This document shows positions 1 through 10,403 of a stretch of DNA of 64,000 bases, one piece after another (the first letter of the stretch is position 1; each line of letters begins with the position of its first letter). The position numbers and the translations under genes were made by a program. This stretch comes from Actinoplanes sichuanensis. Lineage in GTDB: Bacteria > Actinomycetota > Actinomycetes > Mycobacteriales > Micromonosporaceae. Location of the stretch: the NCBI RefSeq assembly GCF_033097365.1, contig NZ_AP028461.1, positions 3,534,001 through 3,598,000 of the forward strand. The letters run 5' to 3'. A model generated the notes under the pieces. That model saw only the letters and a program-made list of their open reading frames with translations. It had not been told where the DNA came from and did no database searches.

Positions 1-564
1 CTCGATCAGCTCGTACCGGCGCTCCCACAACCGCCGCAACCCGGCACGCAACGCCGCCGGAAGGGCGGCCTCGGCCGCCGGATGATCCCAGCGAAGATCA
101 TCCGGGACCGGCTGGGCGAGCGTGTAATCGGCGAGGAAATCCCGGGCCAGCCAGGCGGTCCGCGGCGGGTCACCGGCCCATCCGCTCTGCGCGACCCCGA
201 GTCGGTACGCACAATCGCCCAGCTCAGCAGTGTCGAGTGACATCCCGGCCGTGCCCTGGACGTCTTCCAGGAGCATCTCGATCGCGTCGTCACCGAGCGG
301 GTTCACCGCGATCAGCGCCGGCCCGCCCAGCCCACCGGCCGCGAACGCCGACGCCGCCAGCCCGGTCTCGTAGACCAGCGGCTCCCGACGCCAGTAGTTG
401 AAATGCCCCGGATCGGCACTGGCCGCCAGGTGCGCGGCCGCCCCGTCGCGTCGCGCGTTGACGACCTTGCGGATCGCCGTCCCGGCACCGTGCTCGACCC
501 GCCACACCCCACCGGTGACCTCGTTCGCGGTCGAATGAACCAGTTGCTCAGCCACGTCCCGCAT
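1..564 (-). CDS. partial aminoglycoside-phosphotransferase-like protein
   Basis: The frame starts at ATG 564 and stays open for 188 codons to the left edge, so the C-terminus lies outside the window. The N-terminal part contains a phrase ([16 protein letters not shown], about residues 53-68) that I associate with actinobacterial phosphotransferase proteins of the APH/choline-kinase fold, which use a protein-kinase-like ATP site. The HxDxxxxN catalytic loop would lie beyond the visible part, so substrate and activity cannot be judged. The start overlaps the 3' end of the EamA gene (stop at 548) by 17 nt, which suggests translational coupling in one transcript. The family assignment rests on N-terminal resemblance only. 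Confidence 0.6.
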   Translation of the reverse strand, partial: MRDVAEQLVHSTANEVTGGVWRVEHGAGTAIRKVVNARRDGAAAHLAASADPGHFNYWRREPLVYETGLAASAFAAGGLGGPALIAVNPLGDDAIEMLLEDVQGTAGMSLDTAELGDCAYRLGVAQSGWAGDPPRTAWLARDFLADYTLAQPVPDDLRWDHPAAEAALPAALRAGLRRLWERRYELIE

Positions 565-1423
565 TCTGCCTGACCGCGACCACGTTGACGGCCACCACCA
601 CGGCGATCCCGATCCACTCGTGCAGCGCCAGGACCTGTCCGAGAAGGATCAACCCGGCCAGCGCCGCGAACACCGGGTGGACACTCATCACCACTCCGAA
701 GTAGGCGGTCGGCACCCGGCGCAGCGCCAGCAGGTCGATCGCGTACGGGACGACCGACGCCATCAGGCCCGCCGCCACGCCGTACAGCAGCGCCATCGGT
801 GTCATCCGGCCCTGCACCACCAGCACGGTCACCAGCGGGAGGGTCAGCACCGCGGCCACCGTGGTCGCCGCCGCGGTCGCCTGCAGCCCCGGCAGACGCC
901 GGCCGAGCAGCCGGTTCAGCAGGATGTAGGCCGCCCAGCAGCAGGCCGCGACCAGCCCGCAGCCGATGCCCACCCAGTCACTCGTGCCGGACGGCAGCAC
1001 CAGCACGTACACCCCGGCGCCGGCCCCGACCGCGCACAGCAGGTCGAGCCGGCTGCGGGAACCGGCCAGCGCCACCGCGAGCGGCCCGAGGAACTCCAGG
1101 GTGACCGCCAGCCCCAGCCCGATCCGGTCGATGGCCGTGTACAGGGTCAGGTTCATCGCGACGAACACCGTGCCGAGCAGGATCGTCGGCCACCACTGCG
1201 CCCAGGTGAACCGGCGCAGGTTCGGACGCACCGCCGGCAGCAGCACCGACGCGGCCACGAACTGCCGGACGCCGACCACACCCGAGGGGCCGATCAGGTC
1301 GAACGCGTGCGCGCCGATCGCCGCACCCGTCTGGTTGCTGGCGGCTCCGCCCATCATCATCGCCAGCCCGGCGAGCCGTGAGCCCCGCCGTGTCACCGTT
1401 CGCTCCTCGACCGCAACCGTCAT
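548..1423 (-). CDS. EamA-family (DMT) transporter
   Basis: A 291-residue hydrophobic protein with about ten predicted membrane helices arranged as two EamA repeats. The second repeat includes a run near residues 235-255 ([21 protein letters not shown]) typical of RhtA/YdcZ-like metabolite exporters. Family members export amino acids or related metabolites across the cytoplasmic membrane; the substrate is unknown here. It starts at ATG 1423 and is divergent from a LysR regulator with only 69 nt between starts, the usual layout for a regulator controlling its neighbouring exporter. The downstream phosphotransferase-like gene overlaps its end. Confidence 0.85.
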   Translation of the reverse strand: MTVAVEERTVTRRGSRLAGLAMMMGGAASNQTGAAIGAHAFDLIGPSGVVGVRQFVAASVLLPAVRPNLRRFTWAQWWPTILLGTVFVAMNLTLYTAIDRIGLGLAVTLEFLGPLAVALAGSRSRLDLLCAVGAGAGVYVLVLPSGTSDWVGIGCGLVAACCWAAYILLNRLLGRRLPGLQATAAATTVAAVLTLPLVTVLVVQGRMTPMALLYGVAAGLMASVVPYAIDLLALRRVPTAYFGVVMSVHPVFAALAGLILLGQVLALHEWIGIAVVVAVNVVAVRQNAGRG

Positions 1424-1469
1424 GTCACGAGTGTCGACGTCCGGTGGGGCCGGGGAGAAATACGCGACG

Positions 1470-1491
1470 CGCTCGACTTATACGCTGAGCG
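1470..1491. promoter_or_regulatory. inverted repeat in LysR/EamA divergent gap
   Basis: An inverted repeat CGCTC-N12-GAGCG lies in the 69-bp gap between the divergent EamA and LysR genes and ends just before the LysR start. LysR regulators usually bind a dyad with the T-N11-A form between themselves and a divergent target, so this is a candidate autoregulatory site. It has not been tested against genome-wide frequency. Confidence 0.35.
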
Positions 1492-1492
1492 C

Positions 1493-2356
1493 ATGGATCT
1501 GCAGCTGCGTCATCTGCGTGCGCTGGTCGCCGTCGTCGACACCGGCACGTTCACCGACGCGGCGACCGAGCTCGGCGTCTCGCAGGCAGCGGTGTCCCGG
1601 TCGGTGGCAGCGCTGGAGGAGGCGCTGGGCGTCCGCGTGCTCCAGCGCACCACCCGGTACGTCACGCTGACCGGGACCGGCACACAGGTCCTGGCCGGGG
1701 CCCGCCGCATCCTGGACGAGGTCACCCACCTGAGCCGCCTCGCCGAACGGCAACGCAGCGAACTCCGTTTCGGGTACGCGTGGGCCGCCCTCGGCAAACA
1801 CACCCGCCGCCTGCAGCGCACCTGGGCGGCCCTGCACCCGGGCACTCCCCTGGTGTTCGTGCACACCAACACCCCGAGCGCGGGCCTCAGCGACGGCACC
1901 GCCGACGTGGCGGTGGTGCGCCGTGCCCTCGAGGACCCCCGCTTCGAGTCGGCGCACATCGGCACCGAGGCCAGGTGCGCGGCGGTCGCCACCGACAATC
2001 CGCTCGCCCGGCGCCGGACCGTGCACGTCAGCGACCTGACCCGCTACCCGGTGGCGATCGACGATCGTACCGGGACGACCACCCTCGACCTGTGGGCGCC
2101 GGGCCCGGCGCCGGCCAACGTCCGCACCACCCACGGCGTCGACGAGTGGCTGCTGCTGATCGCGGCCGGGCAGGCGGTCGGCATCACCTCGGAGGCCACC
2201 GCCAACCAGAACCCGCGCCCCGGCGTCGCCTACCGGATGCTGCGCCAGGCCCCACGCATCGACGTCTGGCTGGCCTGGTGGCGAGACGATCCGCCGGCCG
2301 ACCTGACCGATCTGATCCGCCTGAGCCGAGCCGCCTACACCCCGACCACGCCCTGA
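1493..2356 (+). CDS. LysR-family transcriptional regulator
   Basis: A 287-residue protein with an N-terminal winged HTH (about residues 1-60: LRHLRALVAVVDTGTFTDAA, then SQAAVSRSVAALE), which is classic LysR. The rest is a periplasmic-binding-protein-like effector domain, slightly short for the family. The gene is divergent from the EamA exporter, so control of that exporter by a small-molecule ligand is likely. Only about 60 bp of untranslated sequence precede the ATG, and no clear ribosome binding site is visible, so the message may be leaderless or nearly so. Confidence 0.88.
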   Translation: MDLQLRHLRALVAVVDTGTFTDAATELGVSQAAVSRSVAALEEALGVRVLQRTTRYVTLTGTGTQVLAGARRILDEVTHLSRLAERQRSELRFGYAWAALGKHTRRLQRTWAALHPGTPLVFVHTNTPSAGLSDGTADVAVVRRALEDPRFESAHIGTEARCAAVATDNPLARRRTVHVSDLTRYPVAIDDRTGTTTLDLWAPGPAPANVRTTHGVDEWLLLIAAGQAVGITSEATANQNPRPGVAYRMLRQAPRIDVWLAWWRDDPPADLTDLIRLSRAAYTPTTP

Positions 2357-2377
2357 CCCGGCCTCACCGCCGACCGC

Positions 2378-2401
2378 CGATTCGGCGATTCGGCGATTCG
2401 G
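2378..2401. repeat. 8-bp tandem repeat
   Basis: Three perfect copies of CGATTCGG followed by a diverged CGACCCGC lie in the 233-bp gap after the LysR gene. No gene or promoter is evident in this gap. Confidence 0.7.
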
Positions 2402-2589
2402 CGACCCGCTGCGCCGCCGCGCCTCGCGCCACCTCAGCGCCGAACCCGACCGTCAGCCCGCCGTCGATCAGCACTTCCGGCCCGTCCAGGCGGCCGCCCG
2501 CAGCCGAGTCACGACCGGTCACCCCGCCCAGCGCATCCTAGGAAGATAGGCTGAAGCCTCCCCGGCACAATGTGGACCCGGAGGTCCAC

Positions 2590-3471
2590 ATGATCGACGA
2601 ACCGCCGGCCGACCTCGGCACGGTCCCCTGGGCGCAACTGCACCACGCCTACGGCCCGGCATCCGACGTGCCCGCCCACCTGACCGCCCTGCGCTCCCCC
2701 GACCCGGCCACCCGCGACCAGGCCCTGGACGCGCTCGCGATCAGCGTCTGCCACCAGGGCACCCGCTGGGAGGTCAGCCAGTGGGTGGTCCCGTCCCTGA
2801 TCGCGCTGATCGACGCCCCGGACACCCCCGGCCGCGGTGCCGTCCTGCACCTGCTGACCAGGATCGCCGTCGGCGACGACGACCCACCCCTCGATCCGGC
2901 GACGGCCTTCGCCCGGACCGAGATCCTGGACCGGGTCGACACCACCGCGCTGGTGAACCGCTTCCACCTCGAGGAGGACGACTTCACCGACGACGAGATC
3001 ACCCTGCTGGACGCGGTCGCGGTCCGCTGGGCCGCCGACTGCTACCACCGCACGGCGGAACACCTCCCGACGATCACCGGCTGGCTGACCGACCCGGACG
3101 ATGACGTGGCCGCCCGGGCCGCGGCCCTGACCGCCCGGCTCCCACCCGATCCGGCGGTCGTCGACGCCTGGCTGCGCGTCCCCCGGGACCGCGAGCAGCC
3201 CCGCGCCTCCGCCAACCTGGCGCTGGCCCACTACCCCACGACGGACCCGTCCATCGACACGACACTCCAGGACATGACGGTCACCGGCAGTGATCTGGTC
3301 GCCATCACCGCCGCGGTGGCTTCCGCGTACCGCCGGGGTCTGGAAATCGACCCACCCGCGGTGACCGTCCTGATCGACGCCGCCGACCGCGAATCCCTTC
3401 GCGATGTAGTCGGTTGGTCCCGCGCCACGCGCGGCTTCGTGATGCGCGCCCTGCACCGCTTAGGTCTCTGA
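2590..3471 (+). CDS. HEAT-repeat-like hypothetical protein
   Basis: A 293-residue soluble protein built of repeated helical pairs (for example SPDPATRDQALDALA, DPDDDVAARAAALTARLPPD, ADRESLRDVVGWS), which reads as an armadillo/HEAT solenoid. Such proteins are protein-interaction scaffolds, and no catalytic motif is visible. I chose ATG 2590 because GGAGG at 2580-2584 lies 5 nt upstream; a GTG at 2572 in the same frame is an alternative giving six more residues. It stands alone between the LysR gene and a small unknown gene. The function is unknown. Confidence 0.75.
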   Translation: MIDEPPADLGTVPWAQLHHAYGPASDVPAHLTALRSPDPATRDQALDALAISVCHQGTRWEVSQWVVPSLIALIDAPDTPGRGAVLHLLTRIAVGDDDPPLDPATAFARTEILDRVDTTALVNRFHLEEDDFTDDEITLLDAVAVRWAADCYHRTAEHLPTITGWLTDPDDDVAARAAALTARLPPDPAVVDAWLRVPRDREQPRASANLALAHYPTTDPSIDTTLQDMTVTGSDLVAITAAVASAYRRGLEIDPPAVTVLIDAADRESLRDVVGWSRATRGFVMRALHRLGL

Positions 3472-3516
3472 GGGGGTACGCCCGACGCGCGCTCGCCCGG
3501 CGGGGACAATGCGGGG

Positions 3517-3843
3517 GTGCGTTTCGGAAAGCCGTTGCCGTTCCAGGGCCGTGTCGTCTGGCTGACCCCCGAGCAGGGCGGCCGCACCTGCGGCCCGGCG
3601 ACGGGTGACCCCGAGACCGGCGACTACGCCGCGACGGCCTACCTCCCGCCGCAGAACGCCGAGAGCGGCCTGGCGTCGTTCGTCCTGCGGATCACCGACC
3701 CGGGGGCGTGGATCTCGCTGGCCGAGGGCGCCTGGCTGGTCCCGCAGGACGATCCGGCGTTCACCGTCGCACCGGGCGCGGTCCTGGTGATCACCGAGGG
3801 CCCGCAGCCGGTCGCCTATTTCCATGTGGCCGCCATCCACTGA
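3517..3843 (+). CDS. small beta-rich hypothetical protein
   Basis: A 108-residue protein that starts at GTG. It carries LTPEQGGRTCGP near the N-terminus and a region rich in beta strands (AWLVPQDDPAFTVAPGAVLVITE). The E-x-GGRT phrase followed by a hydrophobic barrel resembles the third domain of EF-Tu-like proteins, but the match is loose and the protein lacks any GTPase domain. Codon use is typical of the region (G/C in nearly all third positions), which supports it being coding. I do not recognise a function. Confidence 0.6.
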   Translation: MRFGKPLPFQGRVVWLTPEQGGRTCGPATGDPETGDYAATAYLPPQNAESGLASFVLRITDPGAWISLAEGAWLVPQDDPAFTVAPGAVLVITEGPQPVAYFHVAAIH

Positions 3844-4197
3844 CGCACCGCCGCACCGCACCACCGGCCCCACCGCCGGGCACCGCGCCGGTTCGGCCCA
3901 TGATTCGGTCCCGCGTGCGGTTCGACGCCGTCCGATCCGATCATCCGAGGCCGTATCCGCGCCCCGTCTGGCCGGTCCCGAGCGGATGCGTCTGGTTTTC
4001 CCGGCCCGTCGGGCGTATCAGCCCATTCAAACTTGACGATTAATATTGCCCTATATGTGGATTAGGCCTCATATTCATGGCGAGGGTCACGCAGAGGTCG
4101 CGACAAACGGGGCGTCGTGACCTCCGACATCGGGGTCATGGCCCTCACCGGTGCACCTGCGCCGGATCCGGCGCATCGCTCGGATCGGAGGTCGACC
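3844..4197. other. intergenic with AT-rich promoter-like island
   Basis: This 354-bp gap has no convincing gene. Its notable part is an AT-rich patch at about 4020-4075 containing TTGACG (4032-4037) and TATATG-like hexamers, unusual in this GC-rich region and a plausible promoter for the two small membrane-protein genes downstream. The spacing between the two hexamers is shorter than the usual 17 bp, so the exact promoter is uncertain. Confidence 0.4.
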
Positions 4198-4410
4198 ATG
4201 TCTTTCTCCACCACTCTGATGTCGCTTTTCGACGCACCGGCCGCCTGCCTGGTCGTCGCCGTCGTCTGCCTGATCGTCGGGCTGGCGGCCCTCCGACGGG
4301 CGCTCGCCGCCATCGGTCCGCTGCTGCGGGCCGCGGCAGCGGCCGTCGTCGTCACCCTCACCACCCTCACGGCCCTGGCGTTGGTCGCCGTGGCCGCGTT
4401 CACCTGGTGA
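4198..4410 (+). CDS. small two-helix membrane protein
   Basis: A 70-residue protein with two hydrophobic segments (about residues 15-32 and 45-69) joined by a short basic loop. It starts at ATG 4198 with a clean GGAGG (4187-4191) 6 nt upstream; a longer in-frame start at 4117 would add a non-hydrophobic, poorly supported extension. A second small membrane protein follows 28 nt downstream, so the two are probably cotranscribed. No family is recognised. Confidence 0.65.
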   Translation: MSFSTTLMSLFDAPAACLVVAVVCLIVGLAALRRALAAIGPLLRAAAAAVVVTLTTLTALALVAVAAFTW

Positions 4411-4438
4411 GCCCGCCACGGAAGACAGGAGCAAGCCC

Positions 4439-4675
4439 GTGTTCGAGCAAGCCCTCGCCGTGACCGCGGCCACCACGATCGCCCTGCTGGTCCTGACCGA
4501 GATCATCGCGGCGGTGCTGCCGATGGTGATCGTCCTGCTGTTCGTCCCACCGCACGAACGCGACGGGCTGGCCCGTCTGCTGGCCGCATGCGACAGTTCC
4601 CGCCGCCTGCGCCTGTGGCCGGCGTTACGCGCGGCGGTCCAGGCCCGCCGCCGCGCCACCGAACAGGTCCGCTGA
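4439..4675 (+). CDS. small membrane protein
   Basis: A 78-residue protein starting at GTG 4439 after an AGGAG. It has one long or two short membrane segments in the first 45 residues and then a basic cytoplasmic tail rich in Arg (SSRRLRLWPALRAAVQARRR). It sits directly after another small membrane protein, suggesting a bicistronic unit. No family is recognised. Confidence 0.6.
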   Translation: MFEQALAVTAATTIALLVLTEIIAAVLPMVIVLLFVPPHERDGLARLLAACDSSRRLRLWPALRAAVQARRRATEQVR

Positions 4676-4794
4676 CCGCGCCGCGCCGGTCGCGGGCGGC
4701 ACCCGCGGCCGGCGCCTACACGCCAAGAGACAGCGACATATCTGAATACGTGAGAGCATGCGCAGGTTCCTGCTTCCCATCGGAAGGAGTGTCC

Positions 4795-6321
4795 ATGCGC
4801 CGACTCGCCGTACGGGCGGGCGCCGCTCTCGCCCTCACCGCCGCCGCCCTCGCCGTGCCCGCCGCCGCGACCGCGGCCGCCCCGTCGATCACCTGGTCCG
4901 CGTGCACCGAGACCGCCCTGCTGGGCTTCGACTGCGCCACCTACGAGGTGCCACTCGACCACGACCGACCGGGTGGCCCGACCACCACGATCGCCCTGTC
5001 CCGACGCCCCGCCGACGATCCGGCCCGCAAGATCGGCACGATCTTCGTGAACCCCGGCGGCCCGGGTGGCGCCGGACGGGGCATGGTCCGGTCCTCGGCC
5101 CGGATCGCGTCGCCCGAGGTCCTGGCCCGGTTCGACCTGGTCGGTTTCGACCCGCGCGGCATCGGCGCGAGTGATCCGGTCCAGTGCTACCCGACCGACG
5201 AAGAGGCCGTGGCCGTGCTCGGCCGGATCACCGGCGTGCCGATCACCAGGACTCAGATCCGCGACACCCTGGCCGCGAACTGGGAGTACACCGAGGCCTG
5301 CAAGAAGAACATGGGCCCGCTGCTGACCCACATGAGCACGCTGAACGTCGCCAAGGACCTGGACCTGCTCCGCAAGGGTTCCGGCGACTCCCGCCTGACC
5401 TACATCGGCTACTCCTACGGCACGCTGATCGGTGCCACCTACGCCAACCTGTTCCCGAACCGGGTGCGGGCGATCATCATCGACGGCAACGTCGACCCCG
5501 ACCAGCGGACCAACCACCGGCTGGCGAACAAGTTCGGCCGGGCCGGCGGCTTCGAGATCGCGCTCGCCGGGTTCCTCGCCGAATGTGACAGGGCCGGGGC
5601 GGCGTGCGCGTTCTCCGGCGACGCCCGAGCCAAGTTCGACCGGCTGCGCGATCGGCTGCGCCAGGGACCGGCCGAGATCCCCGGCGAGGGCACCGTCACG
5701 ATCGACGACCTGACCGGGTACATCGGGCAGCAGCTCTACAACATGGGCAACTTCCCGATCGCGGCGCAGACGCTGCAGAACGCCTACGACGGCGTCTTCG
5801 GCGATCCGGCCGCGCTGCGGGCCACCGGCGCCGGACTGCCGAAGGCACCACCCGCGCGCGGCTGGCTCGGTGACGCCTACTCGTTCAACGGCAACGACTC
5901 CTTCTTCGCGGTCAACTGCGCGGACGCACCGCTACCGCGTGATCCGAAGCTGTACCCGGGGTTCGCGGTCGCCTTCGAGAAGGCCCATCCGACCTTCGGC
6001 CGGGCCGAGGCGTTCAGCGAGGTCGGCTGCGCCAACTGGCCGGTGATCAAGGAGGCTTACGACGGACCGTGGAACCGCCGCCCCGCCCAGACGGTCCTGG
6101 TCGTCAACCCGACCTACGACCCGGCGACCCGGTACGACTTCGCGGTCCGGATGACCCGCCAGCTCGGTAACGCACGGTTGCTGACGCTGGACGGCTTCGG
6201 CCATGCGAGCCGCTACAGCGCGTGTGTCACCAGCTGGTATACGCGGTATCTGATCAATGGGGAGGTGCCGCCGGCCGGAACCCGGTGCACCCAGGACATC
6301 GCTCCGTTCCCCGCTGTCTGA
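4795..6321 (+). CDS. secreted alpha/beta hydrolase, TAP-like peptidase
   Basis: A 508-residue exported serine hydrolase of the Streptomyces tripeptidyl-aminopeptidase (SlpD/SlpE, TAP) type, which removes N-terminal peptides outside the cell. A Sec signal peptide covers about residues 1-29 (basic start, Ala/Leu core, ATAAA cleavage region). The alpha/beta-hydrolase fold shows the oxyanion-side NPGGPGG, the nucleophile elbow GYSYG with Ser207, and a likely triad of Asp442 (NPTYDP) and His470 (GFGHAS) in the TAP-like C-terminal domain. ATG 4795 is supported by GGAAGGAG 5 nt upstream; longer frames upstream are not. A strong hairpin follows the stop. Confidence 0.88.
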   Translation: MRRLAVRAGAALALTAAALAVPAAATAAAPSITWSACTETALLGFDCATYEVPLDHDRPGGPTTTIALSRRPADDPARKIGTIFVNPGGPGGAGRGMVRSSARIASPEVLARFDLVGFDPRGIGASDPVQCYPTDEEAVAVLGRITGVPITRTQIRDTLAANWEYTEACKKNMGPLLTHMSTLNVAKDLDLLRKGSGDSRLTYIGYSYGTLIGATYANLFPNRVRAIIIDGNVDPDQRTNHRLANKFGRAGGFEIALAGFLAECDRAGAACAFSGDARAKFDRLRDRLRQGPAEIPGEGTVTIDDLTGYIGQQLYNMGNFPIAAQTLQNAYDGVFGDPAALRATGAGLPKAPPARGWLGDAYSFNGNDSFFAVNCADAPLPRDPKLYPGFAVAFEKAHPTFGRAEAFSEVGCANWPVIKEAYDGPWNRRPAQTVLVVNPTYDPATRYDFAVRMTRQLGNARLLTLDGFGHASRYSACVTSWYTRYLINGEVPPAGTRCTQDIAPFPAV

Positions 6322-6330
6322 TGTCTGACC

Positions 6331-6363
6331 GGCCGGTGCCCACCCGCGGGGTCGGCACCGGCC
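6331..6363 (+). terminator. GC-rich hairpin after the peptidase gene
   Basis: A perfect 10-bp stem (GGCCGGTGCC at 6331-6340 with GGCACCGGCC at 6354-6363) starts 9 nt after the peptidase stop. There is no T-run, as is common for actinobacterial terminators, so termination activity is inferred from position and stem strength. Confidence 0.55.
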
Positions 6364-6411
6364 GAAAGGCATGTCACACTGCACCGGCTCCCTTGATCGA
6401 AAGGCCGGTCC

Positions 6412-7077
6412 GTGTCCCCGTTCGAAGCCCTGTTCGCTCAGCATGTCGCCACCGGCATGGCTCGCCAGCTGGCGCTCGCCGACCTGCTCGGCGACCGCGG
6501 CTGGCAGCTCGACCTGAACGCCGGTCTGGTCACGTTCGGTAACGATCTGCGCTACCCGGTGCAGTTGCTGGGCACGGAGAGTCACGCTGACCGCACCTGG
6601 CTGTGGGCCTGGGCCAACAGTGCCAGCAACCTGGACCCGACACTGCTCCAGCTCGCCGGATGGCTGCGGGAGCACGGCCGTGGTGAGGGCATCCGCGAGT
6701 TCTACGAGCCGTCGCTGCGGCTCGACCACATCGACGGTCACCGTCTGTCGCTGGTCGCGTCCGGGTTGACCGGCCGTCCCTACTATCGGGGCACGTACAA
6801 CGGTGGCGCGATCTTCTTCCATCTGGAGAACCTGCCGTCGAAGGTGCAGGGCGCGGTTCCGCCGGAGCGGGTCTTCACCGTCCTCGGGCAGGTGTTGCAG
6901 GCCTTCGCCGTCGATCACCGCACCGTGGTGGTGTCCTTCCTGCGTCAGCAGGGCTGGCGGGTCGACGACAACAAGGGCGGTGTCCTGGGCCGACACCCGG
7001 ACGGCTCCCACATGCGGGTCACCTTCGACCAGATGGGCCGGATCAGCGACCTGAGCGGTCAGGTCCAGCCGCACTGA
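6412..7077 (+). CDS. DUF6882-type protein
   Basis: A 221-residue soluble protein starting at GTG 6412. It matches the layout of the DUF6882 family common in actinobacteria: an aromatic-rich motif giving the strand phrase WLWAWANSASNLDP, then the GLTGRPYYRGTYNGGAIFFHLE block, and a C-terminal segment on updating a disfavoured value. No active site is known and the function is unknown. It stands alone between the peptidase and the rifampicin-monooxygenase-like gene. Confidence 0.7.
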   Translation: MSPFEALFAQHVATGMARQLALADLLGDRGWQLDLNAGLVTFGNDLRYPVQLLGTESHADRTWLWAWANSASNLDPTLLQLAGWLREHGRGEGIREFYEPSLRLDHIDGHRLSLVASGLTGRPYYRGTYNGGAIFFHLENLPSKVQGAVPPERVFTVLGQVLQAFAVDHRTVVVSFLRQQGWRVDDNKGGVLGRHPDGSHMRVTFDQMGRISDLSGQVQPH

Positions 7078-7151
7078 CCCGGACTGGACGCGAGGGCACC
7101 CGGCCTTGTAACTTGCACCAGACCGAGACACCACCCGAGGAGGTGAGACCC

Positions 7152-7211
7152 ATGAACGTTGCAGCGATGTGGGTGCTCCCCCTTTCCGTCACGGTCAGGC
7201 GACCGGGCTAG
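7152..7211 (+). CDS. putative 19-residue leader peptide
   Basis: A very short frame, MNVAAMWVLPLSVTVRRPG, begins at ATG 7152 behind an unusually strong ribosome binding site (GAGGAGGTGAG, ending 5 nt before the ATG) and stops 51 nt before the monooxygenase start. A hairpin lies between its stop and the monooxygenase ribosome binding site. Leader peptides of this kind control antibiotic-resistance genes in actinobacteria and firmicutes through ribosome stalling. Translation has not been shown. Confidence 0.45.
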   Translation: MNVAAMWVLPLSVTVRRPG

Positions 7212-8681
<1,470 letters not shown>

Positions 8682-8732
8682 GCCGCACGGCGTCCACCGA
8701 TGAGTCTCCGGGTTCCGTCCGGTCTACCAGCC

Positions 8733-9110
8733 ATGACCTCTATCCAGCCCATCGTCGGTACGCCCGATCTGCCCCGGCTGCGCGCCTTCTACGAGGCGGT
8801 TCTCGGTGCGCAGCAGACCCTCCGAGTGCCCGAGGAAGGTGCCGAGTTCTACGTCGAACTGCGGATCGGCGCCACCACGCTCGGGCTCGTGCAGGAGCAG
8901 AACACCGAGATCGGAGCACCGGTACGGATCATCCTCAGCGCTGAGGTGGCAGACGTCGACGCGTTGCTGCCGGTGGTCGAGTCGGCCGGCGGCAGCGTGC
9001 CGGGACAGCCCAACGACATGCCGTGGGGTCAGCGGGTCGCGCACGTGCTCGACCCGGACGGCAACATGCTCAACCTGACCAGGTGGCTCGGGGACGGGCT
9101 CCCGTCCTGA
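8733..9110 (+). CDS. VOC/glyoxalase-fold protein
   Basis: A 125-residue protein with the two-module beta-alpha-beta-beta-beta pattern of the vicinal-oxygen-chelate superfamily (IVGTPDLPRLRAFYEAVLGA at the start and VLDPDGNMLNLTRW at the end). Members act as dioxygenases, isomerases or drug-binding resistance proteins such as bleomycin- or fosfomycin-type proteins. ATG 8733 is preferred over in-frame 8700 because the family begins with this strand. It follows the monooxygenase by 51 nt and may share its transcript. Confidence 0.78.
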   Translation: MTSIQPIVGTPDLPRLRAFYEAVLGAQQTLRVPEEGAEFYVELRIGATTLGLVQEQNTEIGAPVRIILSAEVADVDALLPVVESAGGSVPGQPNDMPWGQRVAHVLDPDGNMLNLTRWLGDGLPS

Positions 9111-9141
9111 CCGGCCCCCTGAGGGCTGGCAGGATGTCCGG

Positions 9142-10332
9142 GTGACGTATCAGGTGAGGCCGCTCGGGCCGGAGGATCAGCAGCTCGCGTGGGATCTCGG
9201 GAGCCTGGCTTTCGGATACCACGAGCGGCCCATGCCGGACGGCTGGGTCTCGGACTCCCCTGGCCGGCACACGCTCGGGGTCTTCGACCCGGCCGGGCGG
9301 ATGGTCGCCAAGGCGGTCGACCGGGAGCAGGACCAGTGGTTCGGCGGCCGGGTCGTGCCGGTCAGCGGCGTCGCCGGTGTGGCGACCGCCGCCGAGCTGC
9401 GTGGGCGTGGCCTGGGCCGGCTCGTGTTGACCCGGCTGTTGCAGAGTGCCCGGGAACGCGGCGCGGTGCTCAGCTCGCTGTTCGACACCACCCCGGCGCC
9501 GTACCGGGCGCTGGGCTGGGAGGAGGTCGGCGTGCTGGTCTACCACCGGGCGCAGACCCGGGTGCTGGCCGAGATCCGCCCCGATTCCGGTACGACGCTG
9601 CGCCCGGCGGCCGAGGCCGACCTCCCGGCCGTCGACGAGATCTACCGCGAGGTCGCCCGGACGGGCACCGGCATGATGGAGCGATCCGGGCCCGCCTTCG
9701 CCGCGGCCCCCGCCGAACGGCTGGCCGAGCATCACGGCTTCACCGTCGCCGTCGACGGCTCCGGCACCGTCGTCGGATTCGCCAGATGGGATCGCGGCCC
9801 CGGTTACGACGCCGGCGGCAGACTCACCGTGGAGGATCTGATCGGGCTGACGCCCGCCGCGACGCGTACGTTGCTGGCGATGCTCGGCGGCTGGGCCAGT
9901 GTCGCGCCGACCGTCCTGATCCGGCTGGGCGGCGCCGACCCGGTCTGGTCGCTGCTGGCCCGGGGCGACGCCGCGCCGGAGTCCGCACACCCGTGGATGC
10001 TGCGTGTCGTCGACGCGCCCGGTGCGGTCGCCGCGCGCGGCTGGCCACCGCATCTGACCGGCGAGGTCGACCTGGACCTGGCGGACGACGTCTGCCCCTG
10101 GCATCAGGGGCGCCACCGGCTGGTGCTGGGCGGCGGGCACGGTCGGCTGGAGCCGGGCGGCGCGGGGATCGTGCGGCTGACACCCCGGGGCCTGGCCTCG
10201 TGGTATGCGGGCGGTGCGACGCCCCAGCAGTTGCGCCGCAGCGGTCTGCTGGCCGGCGGCGACACGTCGACCGACGAATTCCTGCGCGCCGCGACCGCCG
10301 GCCCCGTGCCGACACTGCACGACTACTTCTGA
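9142..10332 (+). CDS. Eis-family GNAT acetyltransferase
   Basis: A 396-residue protein with the three-part Eis layout: an N-terminal GNAT domain with the acetyl-CoA loop RGRGLGR (about residues 94-100), a second degenerate GNAT domain, and a C-terminal sterol-carrier-like domain. In mycobacterial Eis, a tyrosine and the C-terminal carboxylate of a terminal Phe are catalytic; here Tyr121 (PAPYRALGW) and a terminal Phe396 are both present. Eis enzymes acetylate aminoglycosides or polyamines/peptides at several positions. It starts at GTG 9142 after an AGGA. The native substrate is unknown. Confidence 0.85.
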   Translation: MTYQVRPLGPEDQQLAWDLGSLAFGYHERPMPDGWVSDSPGRHTLGVFDPAGRMVAKAVDREQDQWFGGRVVPVSGVAGVATAAELRGRGLGRLVLTRLLQSARERGAVLSSLFDTTPAPYRALGWEEVGVLVYHRAQTRVLAEIRPDSGTTLRPAAEADLPAVDEIYREVARTGTGMMERSGPAFAAAPAERLAEHHGFTVAVDGSGTVVGFARWDRGPGYDAGGRLTVEDLIGLTPAATRTLLAMLGGWASVAPTVLIRLGGADPVWSLLARGDAAPESAHPWMLRVVDAPGAVAARGWPPHLTGEVDLDLADDVCPWHQGRHRLVLGGGHGRLEPGGAGIVRLTPRGLASWYAGGATPQQLRRSGLLAGGDTSTDEFLRAATAGPVPTLHDYF

Positions 10333-10403
10333 GGCCCGGCCGGGCCGCTGCCGACAGCAGAACGGGGTCGCCGGGCGAGCCGGTGACCGGCCAGGCTGAG
10401 CTG